Of a stretch of 64,000 nt of DNA, positions 35,638 to 50,854 are shown one piece after another. Made by a program: the position numbers and the translations under genes. The stretch lies in NCBI GenBank assembly GCA_030770535.1, contig JASVEC010000016.1, positions 62,001 through 126,000 on the forward strand, given 5' to 3'. Within the stretch, counting starts at the first letter, position 1, and every line of letters begins with the position of its first letter. Source of the DNA: Batkoa obscura. Taxonomy: Eukaryota; Entomophthoromycota; Entomophthoromycetes; Entomophthorales; Batkoaceae. The notes beneath the pieces are model-generated. The model made no database searches. It was not told the origin of the DNA and saw nothing but the letters and a program-made list of their open reading frames with translations.

Positions 35638-36990
35638 TGTTATATATTATTGTTTTAATAAATTAATATTGGATTTCAACTCCAATTCATTCTATTTATA
35701 CTAATCTTATTCCTTTCTAATTATGTTTTATTACTTAGCTTCAAAGGCTTTCATGACTTACTGTATGAAATTGAATCATCTATAATGCAGAGCTATAAAC
35801 AAGGCTTTAAATGATTTATGCAACTTCAATATTACAGCATTGTTTTTAGTTTAAAATTAATCCTGATAATAAATTTAGGGAGCCTAACTTGATTTACTAT
35901 TTGAATTAAAGCTTTTATGCCAAATTTGTGTTAAGATCATTTACACTTTTAGATTGTAAAAAACTGCAATCTTTTGACTAAAAATAGCTGTGACCCTTTT
36001 GCTGATACTCCTTTATTACTGTGATTCTAGTTAAATTTAATTCATTAGGACTTTGACTAAATTATTATATTATTTTTACTAATATCTTGATGTTAACTTT
36101 ATGATATCTAACTATTCACATCAGCAAAATAAAGTATAGAGCTTTAAAATAGTTGTTAAAGTAAAGGGATTATCCATATGATTGGGTTTATAAGTAAATA
36201 GATAAACAATTTCTAAATTTTAAGTATAAGCCTTTAATTTCTTAATAAATGATTCGCATAGGCCAAGAGATTTTTATTTTATTATTTTGTTAATCTATTT
36301 TTATTATTTTTTATTAGTCTTTTAGACAAAATTTTATTAGCTCTAGAATTTAGTTTGTTTTATAACCGTTTCCTTAAATTTTAACCTCTTTATAATAAAC
36401 AAAATATGGTTTTAGTTGAAGTGACACATTCTAATGAGTAATATTAATAAATCGTTTTTTAGAATATATTTATTATTTAAAAAAATGAGATAGCAATTTG
36501 AATAAAGTTAAATTTATTAATAAAGATAAGACATGAAAATATTAGACTTACAAAGTAACATTTATTCTTTTGTGAAGTTGAGTTTAACAAACTTCCGCAT
36601 GTGCTTTTATGATATTAATATTGTTCTGTTTTTTAGAATATATAACGCAATAAAAACAAATAATGCTCAATATCTTTTCTTGAATAAATAAAATACTTCA
36701 TTCATGGTGGGTAATAAAAAGAGCCTTATTATAAGCCAGTGATATTATATTATTTATTATCGATTTATTGATTCCAGCTTAAATATATTAATAAAAAATA
36801 AGTCTTTTTTCATAAACATTATAAAATTCAGTTATTTTGCATAGAGCTCAGTGTTGTGAATTTTACCTCTAATAATCAATACTTAGGATGAAGTGAATAG
36901 CTAAGTAAATAAACAATGAAGTAGTTGATAGATAAATAAGCTTGAATGATGTTTGTTTAATTATTTATAAGCCTATCATATTGACTTTTT
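35638..36990. other. Intergenic region upstream of the homeobox pseudogene
   Basis: This 1.35-kb AT-rich gap has no ORF. The block CTCTTTATAATAAACAAAAT at about 36388 recurs exactly at about 38590, in front of homeobox C. That suggests this stretch and the 38.5-kb stretch descend from one duplicated 5' flank. Confidence 0.5.
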
Positions 36991-37051
36991 ATTTAATTGT
37001 AAAATACTTGTTTGCTATAAACTATATAAACTATAAGTTAAGAAACAATTT

Positions 37052-37780
37052 AATCACAAGAAATTAGAAAAGGGATGGGTTAGTTATAATTTGGACTTTG
37101 ATGTAGCAGATGAGCCGCTAAAAAATGGGAACGTTGATAGTAATAAAACTAGTTTTAGAGCTTACCAGAAAAAATACTTATTGAGATGCTTTAAAAAGGA
37201 TAGTTACCCAGACAGCCAGGGTATTTACAAAATTGCGATTAAGTTAAAAGTACTAAGATATAAAGTGGATACCTGGTTTCAAAATATGAGTCAAAAGCAT
37301 GTATTGATAATTCCAAATAACACCGTAAGTAACCTATATAACTATAGTTCAAATTTGAATCCGACTTCTTATTATTGTGATAAATGTAGTGGTTTAATTA
37401 GTGCTCCAAAATGTATCAGTAAAAATAATAACATTCCACCCAGTGATGTTTACTATATGAATTACAATAATCAATGAGTATTTGATTTTTTTCTAGACAG
37501 CTATTTTAATAACCACCACATTCCTGAAATTCATAGCAACAATAGACGTCTTGTTAACTATTATAACCCCGGGATCGCTAACGATAAATATGTTATTTCT
37601 TCCATCCCTGAAATTATTGATAAGTACATTAATGATTGCACTACTCGTGAAATTAACAGCAATCATGGTACTTGTAATGATTCCTATAATGAAAGATTCT
37701 ATTAGCATTTTAGTAACTACTTTATCAACAATATACTTAATACTAGTGCCTATTATAATAGTTTTTTTAGTGTAATTACA
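37052..37780 (+). pseudogene. Decayed homeobox gene B
   Basis: An open frame without an ATG leads into a diverged homeodomain at about 37137-37303: SFRAYQKKYLLRCFKK, then IYKIAIKLKV, then VDTWFQNMSQKH. It aligns to homeobox C along its whole length (LKNGNVDSNKTSF against LKNESVPSSKVTF). WFQN is kept, but the following RR/AR is replaced by MS, which removes a DNA-backbone contact. The nearest ATG (37075) is in another frame. The frame meets TGA at 37475-37477. The same frame then continues for about 75 codons of Asn/Ile/Tyr-rich sequence like the tails of A and C (for example DSYFNNHHIPEIH) up to another stop. I read this as a pseudogene. A gene with an unseen first exon and a truncated tail is the alternative. 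Confidence 0.7.
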
Positions 37781-39321
37781 ATTTAAGGCAGATAGCAATA
37801 TTCAACTATCCTTTAATAAGTTGTAAAGAGAATGTACCATTACCGCTAGCTCTAATATCCCCTACAATCAATAAAGGAATTCATATTATCAATCTACTTT
37901 ATTAAATAGTCAAATTGATTTTAAAATAGTATTAAAATAAATATAATATTTTAGGTTAAATGACAAATTTTGACAAAAAGCTACCTGTAAAATGATATCG
38001 ATATTTCTTTTAAAGAGTTATAATGAATTGTATAATTTTATTTCGTTTTAAAATTAATATTAACCATTTGTTTATCTTGGTCTATATGGCATATACGATT
38101 AGTCTAACTCGGTCTTTAAAACTTAAAAAGGCAATGTGTTTTTCTTTTACTTGATTTTTTCAAACTTAACAACTATTAGCATTAAATATTGATTATTTAC
38201 AGAATATTGTGTTTATGTTTTGAGTATAGTCACAATATGAGGTTTACAGTTTCAATATTTTAATTATAAAAAAGGTTTATTATAATAAGGAATTTACACT
38301 ACTCCTATGCTTCATAAACTCGTTCAAGCTCAATCATCATATCTACCATAATATAGTTATTGTTAGATGGTCTTTAATGATATCCTGATTTCCATATTAC
38401 GACCAGTATAGTCTAGTATGTTAGGGTTAGTTACAAATGATAAAAAACAAGAAGCATCAAAAGTCAGAGGGTCTTAATCTTATTAAAGTTACTAAATTTA
38501 TCCTTTGTTTTTTATTTTGTTGTCTATAAGTAAATTTAAAAAAATTTGTTTACTTTGTCTTATAGCTATTTCTCTCAATACTATAAACTCTTTATAATAA
38601 ACAAAATGATATATAAGTATTAAAGGAGTGATATTATCATAAATGAATAACAGTAGTAATAACCTGTCTTTTAAACCATTATTGTTATTAAAAACCATTC
38701 AACTTGAATGGTTTTCTTACTTTTCTAAGTATTGATATTATAAAAGCACATGCTCAAATTTAATAAAATTAACTTATGAGAGTGTTTTTTTTGACTTCAT
38801 TGTTTTCCATTTTTTAAGCACTATTTAAGCGGAAAATTTGTTAGTAGAATTCTTAAATACAAAAATACATCCCCTTATGTTATTTCAAAAAAAAGATTTA
38901 AAGTTAATATTATATCTTTACTTGTTTTCGAATATATCATAATATTTCTTAGTAATATCAAATGATAATAAGCATAGTAATGCCAGCTTTTTAAAGAGAT
39001 AGCCATACATTGATACTATTATCGTTTACTTTAGTCTTTAGTTTAAATGAAAATAAGTTTATTTTTTTAAGATTACGAAATTAGTAATACTTTATGTAAC
39101 TTAGTATTAAAATTTATTTCTATTAGCAATGTTTGAGATGAGACAAACTTAGTAAATGAATAATAAAATTAAATATTTTATTAAAAAAATGAGATTTAAA
39201 TGATGTCTATAAACAATCATTTTATTTTACAGTATCATCACTTTTATCTAAAATAATGAAATACTCACTACTCTAGAAGTATATATAAATAAAAAATAGA
39301 TATTGTGTTTAATTACAAAAA
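37781..39321. other. Intergenic region upstream of homeobox C
   Basis: It contains TGGGGAT element copy 4 (38777-38875), and two short blocks shared with flanks of the other homeobox loci (about 38590 and 38623). No other gene is visible. Confidence 0.5.
38777..38875 (-). mobile_element. Miniature TGGGGAT element, copy 4 (inverted)
   Basis: This copy is in reverse orientation to copies 1-3: TGAGAGTGTTTTTTTTGAC at the left and AAATACAAAAATACATCCCC at the right, with the core CACTATTTAAGCGGAAAA. The left end is mutated. It lies about 450 nt upstream of homeobox C. Confidence 0.83.
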
Positions 39322-40071
39322 ATGAGGAAAAAAAGCATCAGGCACAGTTTGAGTTCGGATGTAATAGGGGAGCTACTAAAAAACGAAAGTGTTCCCAGCA
39401 GCAAAGTTACCTTCAAACCATACCAAAGGGAATATTTAACGGAGTATTTTAAGAAGAACAAAAAGCCAAATAAAATAGATAAGCAAGCAATTGCCATAGA
39501 ATTAAACGTGACGATCCGCAAAGTTAATAATTGGTTTCAAAATGCACGGCAGAAGTCTAAATCAACTATTTTAAATAATATCACAGGTAATGGCAATGTA
39601 AATAGCTCAAACATAAGCCCAGTAACTCCCTTTAATGTCAATCACAACAATTCTTTAAATCTTATTCCTATTCCTTTTTTTGATGAATATAATAATCCGA
39701 TGATTGATCCAAATTTGCTTTATTATGATGACTTTAATAATTCTGCTATCAGTCCACTCTCCGTTTTTGATAATGTATATGATAATACTTTGAGTATCAA
39801 TCCGGCTTTCACTAATAACTATACTAGTATTGTATCTAATAATTTTACAAATAATGCTAGTCTATATACTATGATGGATAGCAATCAACAAGTGTTAGAT
39901 TTTGATTATGACAATAGCAACAGCCATATAATTCCTAAACTTCACAATGATATTAATTGTTCCTATGTTTATAATAGTATGTTTATGAATAATGTGAGTA
40001 TTAGTGATTGGGCATATTTCAACTTGCTATTTAACAATAATAGGGTGTTGGAACATACTCAATCATTATAA
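39322..40071 (+). CDS. Homeodomain transcription factor C
   Basis: This is a single-exon ORF of 249 residues from ATG at 39322 (MRKKSIRHSLSSDVIGELLK). The homeodomain covers about residues 30-88: VTFKPYQREYLTEYFKK, KIDKQAIAIELNVT, and recognition helix VNNWFQNARQKSKS. The WFQNAR variant is common in fungal homeodomains. The rest is an Asn/Ser/Tyr/Asp-rich tail with no other domain. It is the closest relative in the window of the pseudogene 1.8 kb upstream, on the same strand, so the two look like tandem duplicates. TGGGGAT element copy 5 starts 110 nt after its stop. Confidence 0.88.
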   Translation: MRKKSIRHSLSSDVIGELLKNESVPSSKVTFKPYQREYLTEYFKKNKKPNKIDKQAIAIELNVTIRKVNNWFQNARQKSKSTILNNITGNGNVNSSNISPVTPFNVNHNNSLNLIPIPFFDEYNNPMIDPNLLYYDDFNNSAISPLSVFDNVYDNTLSINPAFTNNYTSIVSNNFTNNASLYTMMDSNQQVLDFDYDNSNSHIIPKLHNDINCSYVYNSMFMNNVSISDWAYFNLLFNNNRVLEHTQSL

Positions 40072-40715
40072 TTCACAACTTATAATTTTTTGATGAATTT
40101 AAATAAATAACAACTTGCTTTATATATCATTTTTAATTTTTAATCGTTCTTAACTTTAGTGATATGTTAAAAAGTGTAAATGGGGATATATTTTTGTGTT
40201 TAAGAATTTTACTAAGAACTCCTCTACCCAAATAGCGCTTAAAAGATAGAAAAAGTAATGAAGCTAAAAAACATCCCCAAATGGTTATTTTCCTTAGCCA
40301 AAATAATAAATTTTAATAAATTATACTAAATTGCTATATTTATTTATTTATTTATCATTACCTTATTCAAAATATTCCCTGCTCACCAAGCATTCACTAA
40401 TTAGAGCTAATAAATACATGTATTCCCTCTCCTCCGGTCATATATAATTTTCTTTGACTAAAAGTTAATAGTATACATTATCTCTTCATTTTTAACCAGA
40501 CAATGGATATAATCACTTATAAAACACGATATTTTTATTCCATAGCCATTATTATTTATATTCGTATTATCAGTTGAGCATTGTTATTTATTTTATCAAA
40601 ACCAATATACAATAAACAAATCCTTAATCACTAGAAAAAATATTATTTGCTATTAAGTTAAATAGTTATTTTAATTTTATAACTCGAATATATTTATTAG
40701 TTTCAATTGAGTTTT
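40072..40715. other. Convergent intergenic region with one miniature element
   Basis: This 640-bp gap lies between two 3' ends (homeobox C and RPS5). It contains TGGGGAT element copy 5 and nothing else recognisable. Confidence 0.6.
40181..40279 (+). mobile_element. Miniature TGGGGAT element, copy 5
   Basis: A 99-bp copy runs from TGGGGATATATTTTTGTG to AAAAAACATCCCCA. The core is CCAAATAGCGCTTAAAAGAT. The inverted ends are intact. It sits 110 nt downstream of the homeobox C stop, in the same position and orientation relative to the upstream gene as copies 1 and 3. Confidence 0.87.
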
Positions 40716-41468
<753 letters not shown>

Positions 41469-41589
41469 TATGTCTTTGTTCTAAATATACTATTTTAGGT
41501 TCACTTCATTCAAATTTCCAGGATTTATGTTAGATTTCGACATATGATATATATTGTACGTTTTAAACTCTATTGTTTCATTTTGTTAT

Positions 41590-41772
41590 ATGCTATTGTT
41601 GGATGGATGTATCTCTTTTCCTTCTCTATTTTCACTTATTGTCGTTTTATTAGCATTGGGTATTACCTTACAAGTTATCTTCCCGTTAGGCAAAAAGAAG
41701 GGCTTTTCAGACCATTTAGTATTGTTATTATCGAGCTTAATATTTTTGTTATGTTTTTATTTTATTCAATAA
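41590..41772 (+). CDS. Possible small two-helix membrane protein (60 residues)
   Basis: An ATG at 41590 opens 60 codons: a first hydrophobic helix (SLFSLIVVLLALGITLQVIF), a short basic loop (PLGKKKGFSD) and a second helix (LVLLLSSLIFLLCFYFI). The layout, and to a lesser degree the sequence, resembles tiny ER subunits such as OST5/TMEM258 of the oligosaccharyltransferase, but V-ATPase e-type or KISH-type proteins have the same shape and I cannot decide. A small upstream exon is possible. It is placed divergently from RPS5, with a shared intergenic stretch of about 120 bp. It could be chance in AT-rich DNA. Confidence 0.4.
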   Translation: MLLLDGCISFPSLFSLIVVLLALGITLQVIFPLGKKKGFSDHLVLLLSSLIFLLCFYFIQ

Positions 41773-43191
41773 AGTTATCAGATTGGCTAAATTTATTGGC
41801 TATGCTTTAATTATTATTATTATTATTATGTTAATTTTATTTATATACAATTAACAAGTATTATGTATATTAAACAAGTCGAATAAATGACTTAAAATTT
41901 AAAATACATTTATAAAAATACTCATATTGTTTTTCAATAATATATGAACTTTATAATACTATTAATTTAAATTTAATAGGATAATAAAGTGATTTTTAAA
42001 TTTTTAAATAAGCTTTTCAAATTTGACTATTTAAAATAGGTTTTGGTTTATTTAATAATAACATGTTTTAAACATCAATCGACTTCACTATACATATTAG
42101 AAAGTATGTCTTAGAGTTAGTCGTATTTTTACTTTAGTGAAGCAGAGTAACAGTAGTAAAGCTGTAGGTTATTAAATGGGAAATGTAAAACTTTATGAAT
42201 TTTTATTTTATTTTACTTTAATTAAACTTGCTATCACATTAATGGTAAGTATTAGATCCTTTACTAGTAGCTTTAACTATCAGGATTAGAGCTTATTAAC
42301 ACTAATTTACCTTTTTAACACATAGGAAACCATAATATTTTTCTATTTGCATTAACTTTAATATCTTGTTACTTCATTTTTGCTTTTCCACCTTAACTTT
42401 TTACACTTTCATTCCTTTAAAAGTAAAACACTTGTAAGCTGGTTACTGTCCCAAAGTTCTAAAAATTGGAAAGTTCTAATTCTAATTCTAATTCTAATAT
42501 GAGTGTTTCAAAGCTAAGTTAAAGTTGAAAATAAAATTTTCTAATTCACTTTTCTGACCATCCCTATAACATAATGTTAAAAAATTATTAAAACTGGATA
42601 AAAACGTTTCAATATGAGTAATATGAAATTAAGCAAAAAAATAGCTAATCTCATAGTACAAAGGTACTCGCTTAATTTACAATCTTTGGAAAAAACCAAA
42701 TTGGACGAAATTTGAACCAAGTTTTTGAACTAACTCTCATATTCAATTATCATATTTAACATAAAAAAATAAGAAATCAAATGCATTTAAAAATAGACTA
42801 TAAATCACTGTTTAACACTAAGTTGTAAGTATCTCAGTACTTTCTCTATTGATTGAATAGGGAATAGTTTTGGTTAGCAGTTTTAGATAGAACAAAATCT
42901 GTTAGCTAAAGACAAAAGTTATGAAGCACCTTTTAATGTTGCCTTTATCACCACTTGCTTAATTATTGTTTATTTCAGCTTAATAGCAAATCATTTGGGA
43001 GATTAATAACGCTTTTAATAATATTAGCAGAACATTAAATATTAAACATATTTTTTTTATTAAAATAACATAGATTCAGCTCAGAAGAAAAGAGATACAA
43101 TAGTGAGGAAAAATATAGACTACTATTCAAGGTTTATTTTAAATATAGTTTGCAAAAGCGATAAATAGGTTATTTAGAAAGCTTGCTAACT
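41773..43191. other. Intergenic region with family B repeat
   Basis: This 1.4-kb gap holds the left arm of the inverted repeat pair (42496-42732) preceded by a short (TTCTAA)n run at about 42474-42498. I see no gene. Confidence 0.6.
42496..42732 (+). repeat. Family B repeat, left arm of a near-identical inverted pair
   Basis: These 237 bp match the reverse complement of 46798-47033 with, by eye, a single 1-bp difference near the inner end (GTTTTTGAACTA against GTTTTTAACTA). The outer end reads AATATGAGTGTTTCAAAG, and a partial inverted AATATGAG appears just past the inner end (CTCTCATATT, 42734-42743). Confidence 0.92.
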
Positions 43192-44375
<1,184 letters not shown>

Positions 44376-46702
44376 TTATTGCTTAATAATAACAAAGTTT
44401 TCCAAAGAATCTGAACTAGCAATAGAAATATGACTGTCTTGTGCCTTGAAAATAATACTATATAGTCATATAATAAAATTAAAACTAAAATTACCATATG
44501 TAGAGTAGCCAAAAAGTAACGTGAAATTTCTTTGGGATCTGAATGATTAAACTTGGATTTGAAATCCAACTCTTCATCTATAAAATATATAAATACATTA
44601 AGCTACATTATTAATAACAAAACATACCACATTGTAACCAGTTATTTATATTATTTTGATAAGTTGACAAGTTGAATACCGGTTTTTTGTTCTAATATAA
44701 TATTAATATTTTCATAATTTATATAGCGTTGATGTTTACTTGTTCAGCTAATATCTTTTTAATATGGTGATCCCAATGTTTGACTTTCCTACTCAATTTA
44801 CATTCCAATTGGGATTCGAATCTAACTGCTTCTTCTAAAAATGGTTTCTAAGATTGATGTTAATATTAACAATATCAATTCAATTAATTAATAGTATTAC
44901 CATTTGATTGTACTTTTCATTATCTATCCAATGAGATTGACTATTGTCATTATTAAATGAAGATGATTCATCATTGTACTAAAATAGTAAGTTAAAACAA
45001 TTCAATATTCAATGATTGATATAATTATTACTTGTTCATTGTTAAAATCCACTTCGAAATCTAAATTAGTAAATAAAGTATTATAGTTGTCTCTAAAACT
45101 TTGATCATATTGTTCCACAATATACGCATCATCGATTCTTTTCTTACTTTCTAATTCTTGTATAGTATCGTTCGGCTCTAATTCTAATATAACAAGGTCA
45201 ATGATTATTAATTAATACTTTGGTTAGTACTTTGCTATTACCTGGGAAGTTGCTTCTTTTCTTTGATTTCCTATTTGAAGTAGAATAACTATAGTATACT
45301 TTGTCGTTTGCTATTATTGTTAATATCAAATAAATAGTAAATATACCAAATTACTGTTTTTACTGTTTGTCTTCTTTTTACCCCTTTGATCATCTACATT
45401 ATCACTTATTACTGCCTTTAGTCCGACTATTACAATTGAGATCATTATATAATTTTATTGTATTATTGTATTAATGCTACCTTCTTTTAGTGGCGATTCT
45501 AAATCAGGGATAGATTGATGGGGATCTAAGATAATTGAGTTTGTTGATAATAATTGATTTAATATGTCATCATTGGGCAACGAGGTGATTTCAAAATTAG
45601 TATTGTTCATTTCTGTTAAATTAATTTGATTCTGGTCATCTTTTGGATTATAATCATCAAAGCCTAGTGTATCATAAAAATCATTATCGATTCCATTATC
45701 TATCATCGTTGCTAGTAGCATTATTATTAGTATATTTCTATATAACATGGTATATATATTTACTATCTCTACGGCCAACCTCAATCGATCCAATCGACTC
45801 ATTCATTGCTGAATTAAAATTTGATCGGCTTAAATTCAGCTGGTTCATCTGTTAAATAAAACAAACTAATATTAAGTTTATTACTACACTTCTGATATTA
45901 AATTACCATAAAGTCTAATGAATTTCCAATAGAATTACCATAACGATCATAAACTGTGTTATTTAATGGATAAATATTTTGTTCTACTTCTTTAGGTAAC
46001 AATAAGTCTGGTATATTTAATTGTGTTTTACTTAAAGTTATGTTAGTTTGATTATCAATGTTCGTGGATGCTAAATAAAGATTATCAGTACTATAATCCA
46101 TAGTACATACTACTAATTATCACCTTCAATATAATCTCCGTTGTTAAAAATAGATGTAGGTTCTTGATTAATATAGTCTTCGTAATTTCTAATACTATCT
46201 CCAACAAAATGTTTCGATTTGTTTCTAAACATTTTGAAGTTAGTCATAGATACCTTATTATTTTCTTAATTACTTCCTTTCCGCTACCATTTCTGCGTAT
46301 GCCAATTGATATAGATATTCAACTTTACGATGATAAACTACAGTTGTATTTTGGAGCATTAAAGCAGCTAAATACATACAAAATAAGCGTATTGTAATTT
46401 AATATCTACTATAATTTACCATGAGAAAAACTGTAAGTATTAGGGCCTTCATCCGTATTATTAAACGCTAGAAAAATAGTTTCGATTTGTTTTAAATATT
46501 CTTTCAATTTTTTATTCAAATCTAATTTGTAAATTTAGCCTCTTCCTTTAAAAATTGATCTTCTCTTTACCAATATTAAAATTATTTCTCAAGTTCCTAT
46601 TTGATTGTTAATAATCGTTCAGTTTATCTTGATGATAAATTACTTTTGTGGTTCTAAAGCTTTAATGAATTGTTGAAGCTCTTCGTTATTCAAATTACTC
46701 AT
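44376..46702 (-). CDS. NCAPH2: Condensin II non-SMC subunit H2 (NCAP-H2), many exons, with two apparent frame breaks
   Basis: The start at 46702 gives MSNLNNEELQQFIKALEPQK. Next come LDLNKKLKEYLKQIETIFLA and HAALMLQNTTVVYHRKVEYL, matching the CAP-H2 N terminus ([20 protein letters not shown] and the [20 protein letters not shown] block). A long acidic Asn/Asp-rich middle follows. The C terminus has FLEEAVRFESQLECKLSRKV, HWDHHIKKILAEQNKKPVFN and the CAP-H2 ending EISRYFLATLHMAQDSHI, then a stop at 44376. NCAP-H2 is the kleisin of condensin II. About 14 short exons, all GT-AG, were read. The frame shifts by one base near 46520-46528 and again near 46110-46121. Both fall at the motif AATTAG, where AATTTAG would keep the frame. 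Sequencing error, strain polymorphism or early decay are all possible. Confidence 0.78.
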
Positions 46703-46797
46703 TTTATTTTATAACAAGAAAGGTATTTTAATTTTAGTTTATTGTTCTGCTAAATTACTATGCCTTTGTTTTGATTATTTTAAGCTAATAAATGGGC

Positions 46798-47033
46798 TAG
46801 TTAAAAACTTGGTTCAAATTTCGTCCAATTTGGTTTTTTCCAAAGATTGTAAATTAAGCGAGTACCTTTGTACTATGAGATTAGCTATTTTTTTGCTTAA
46901 TTTCATATTACTCATATTGAAACGTTTTTATCCAGTTTTAATAATTTTTTAACATTATGTTATAGGGATGGTCAGAAAAGTGAATTAGAAAATTTTATTT
47001 TCAACTTTAACTTAGCTTTGAAACACTCATATT
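46798..47033 (-). repeat. Family B repeat, right arm of a near-identical inverted pair
   Basis: The reverse complement of this segment equals 42496-42732 apart from one base. Unlike the left arm, its similarity to the old copy at 11.3 kb continues past 47033 to about 47260 (TTTTTTTGCATATTAAAT and GGTCTGTAGGGAGACAAAT). This arm is therefore probably the longer, parent-like copy. Confidence 0.92.
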
Positions 47034-47716
47034 TATGATCGAAAAATCAATGTTTTAGTCCAAAATTTTAAATAGACATAAAACTCGCAATAAAATTTTT
47101 TTTTTTGCATATTAAATCTACCCAAAAATATGCTATTAGTTGGATTTAAATCTTCCGAAGATCAATTTGGGGTCTGTAGGGAGACAAATTATACGGAGCC
47201 CCATCAATTCGAATCTCTAATGTCTTTTTGTGACGTCTTAAATGCAAGTTTAATTCAAGGGACGTAAGCTCCTTTGAGGCCAATGGTGTGAATAAGTTAA
47301 GTGGGTTTATATTTTTTTCTATTAGGCTAAGGCATTGATATAGTTAAGAAACTTTATCAAACCCAGGATAAATAAACTTTTTCAATAGGAGTCTTTCTTT
47401 TTTTAGCACACAAGTTTATTACATTAATTTTTATCATTGGGCTCTCGTTCCAATTTTTCACTATACAGGGCTTAAAAATGGTAGTTATAAGAAAGCAATC
47501 AAATTTATGGAAAAGTCTAATAATTTGCCATATATACGCATTTACTTTTAAAGTAGTTTAATAGAGTAAACTGAGCCACCCATTGGAAAGATTTAATTCG
47601 TTGATAGTAAGCCAATCATTGTTAAAATTTAAACTAAATTAGATCATTTGGTTTATTTATTCTGATTTATTGTTGTTTTTACTATTTTTTATAATATTAG
47701 AGTGATATACACTAAA
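47034..47716. other. Intergenic region upstream of NSF, including the extended family B repeat
   Basis: The first roughly 230 bp continue the family B repeat. A tRNA B-box-like string, ATTCGAATCTC, occurs at about 47209-47219. The rest up to the NSF start shows nothing recognisable. Confidence 0.5.
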
Positions 47717-50681
<2,965 letters not shown>

Positions 50682-50854
50682 TTTTATTTTTGATAATAAA
50701 GTGTTAGTATTTTATACTGTCTAAATTTTGAATGATTAATAGAAAGCATAGTATTCTTTTTATACTTAAACTATTTATTTTTAAATCATTGTTAATAATT
50801 CAACACCAATTTTTTACTATATTAAATTAAAACCTTATTACATCTCTTTACTAG

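Noticed and set aside
37493-37798. Hydrophobic ORFs on both strands (possible membrane protein)
   Set aside because: They are other-frame readings of the Asn/Ile/Tyr-rich tail of homeobox pseudogene B.
47140-47230. Possible tRNA gene (TTCGAAT string)
   Set aside because: No cloverleaf with acceptor and anticodon stems could be drawn. It lies inside the repeat and is at most a remnant.
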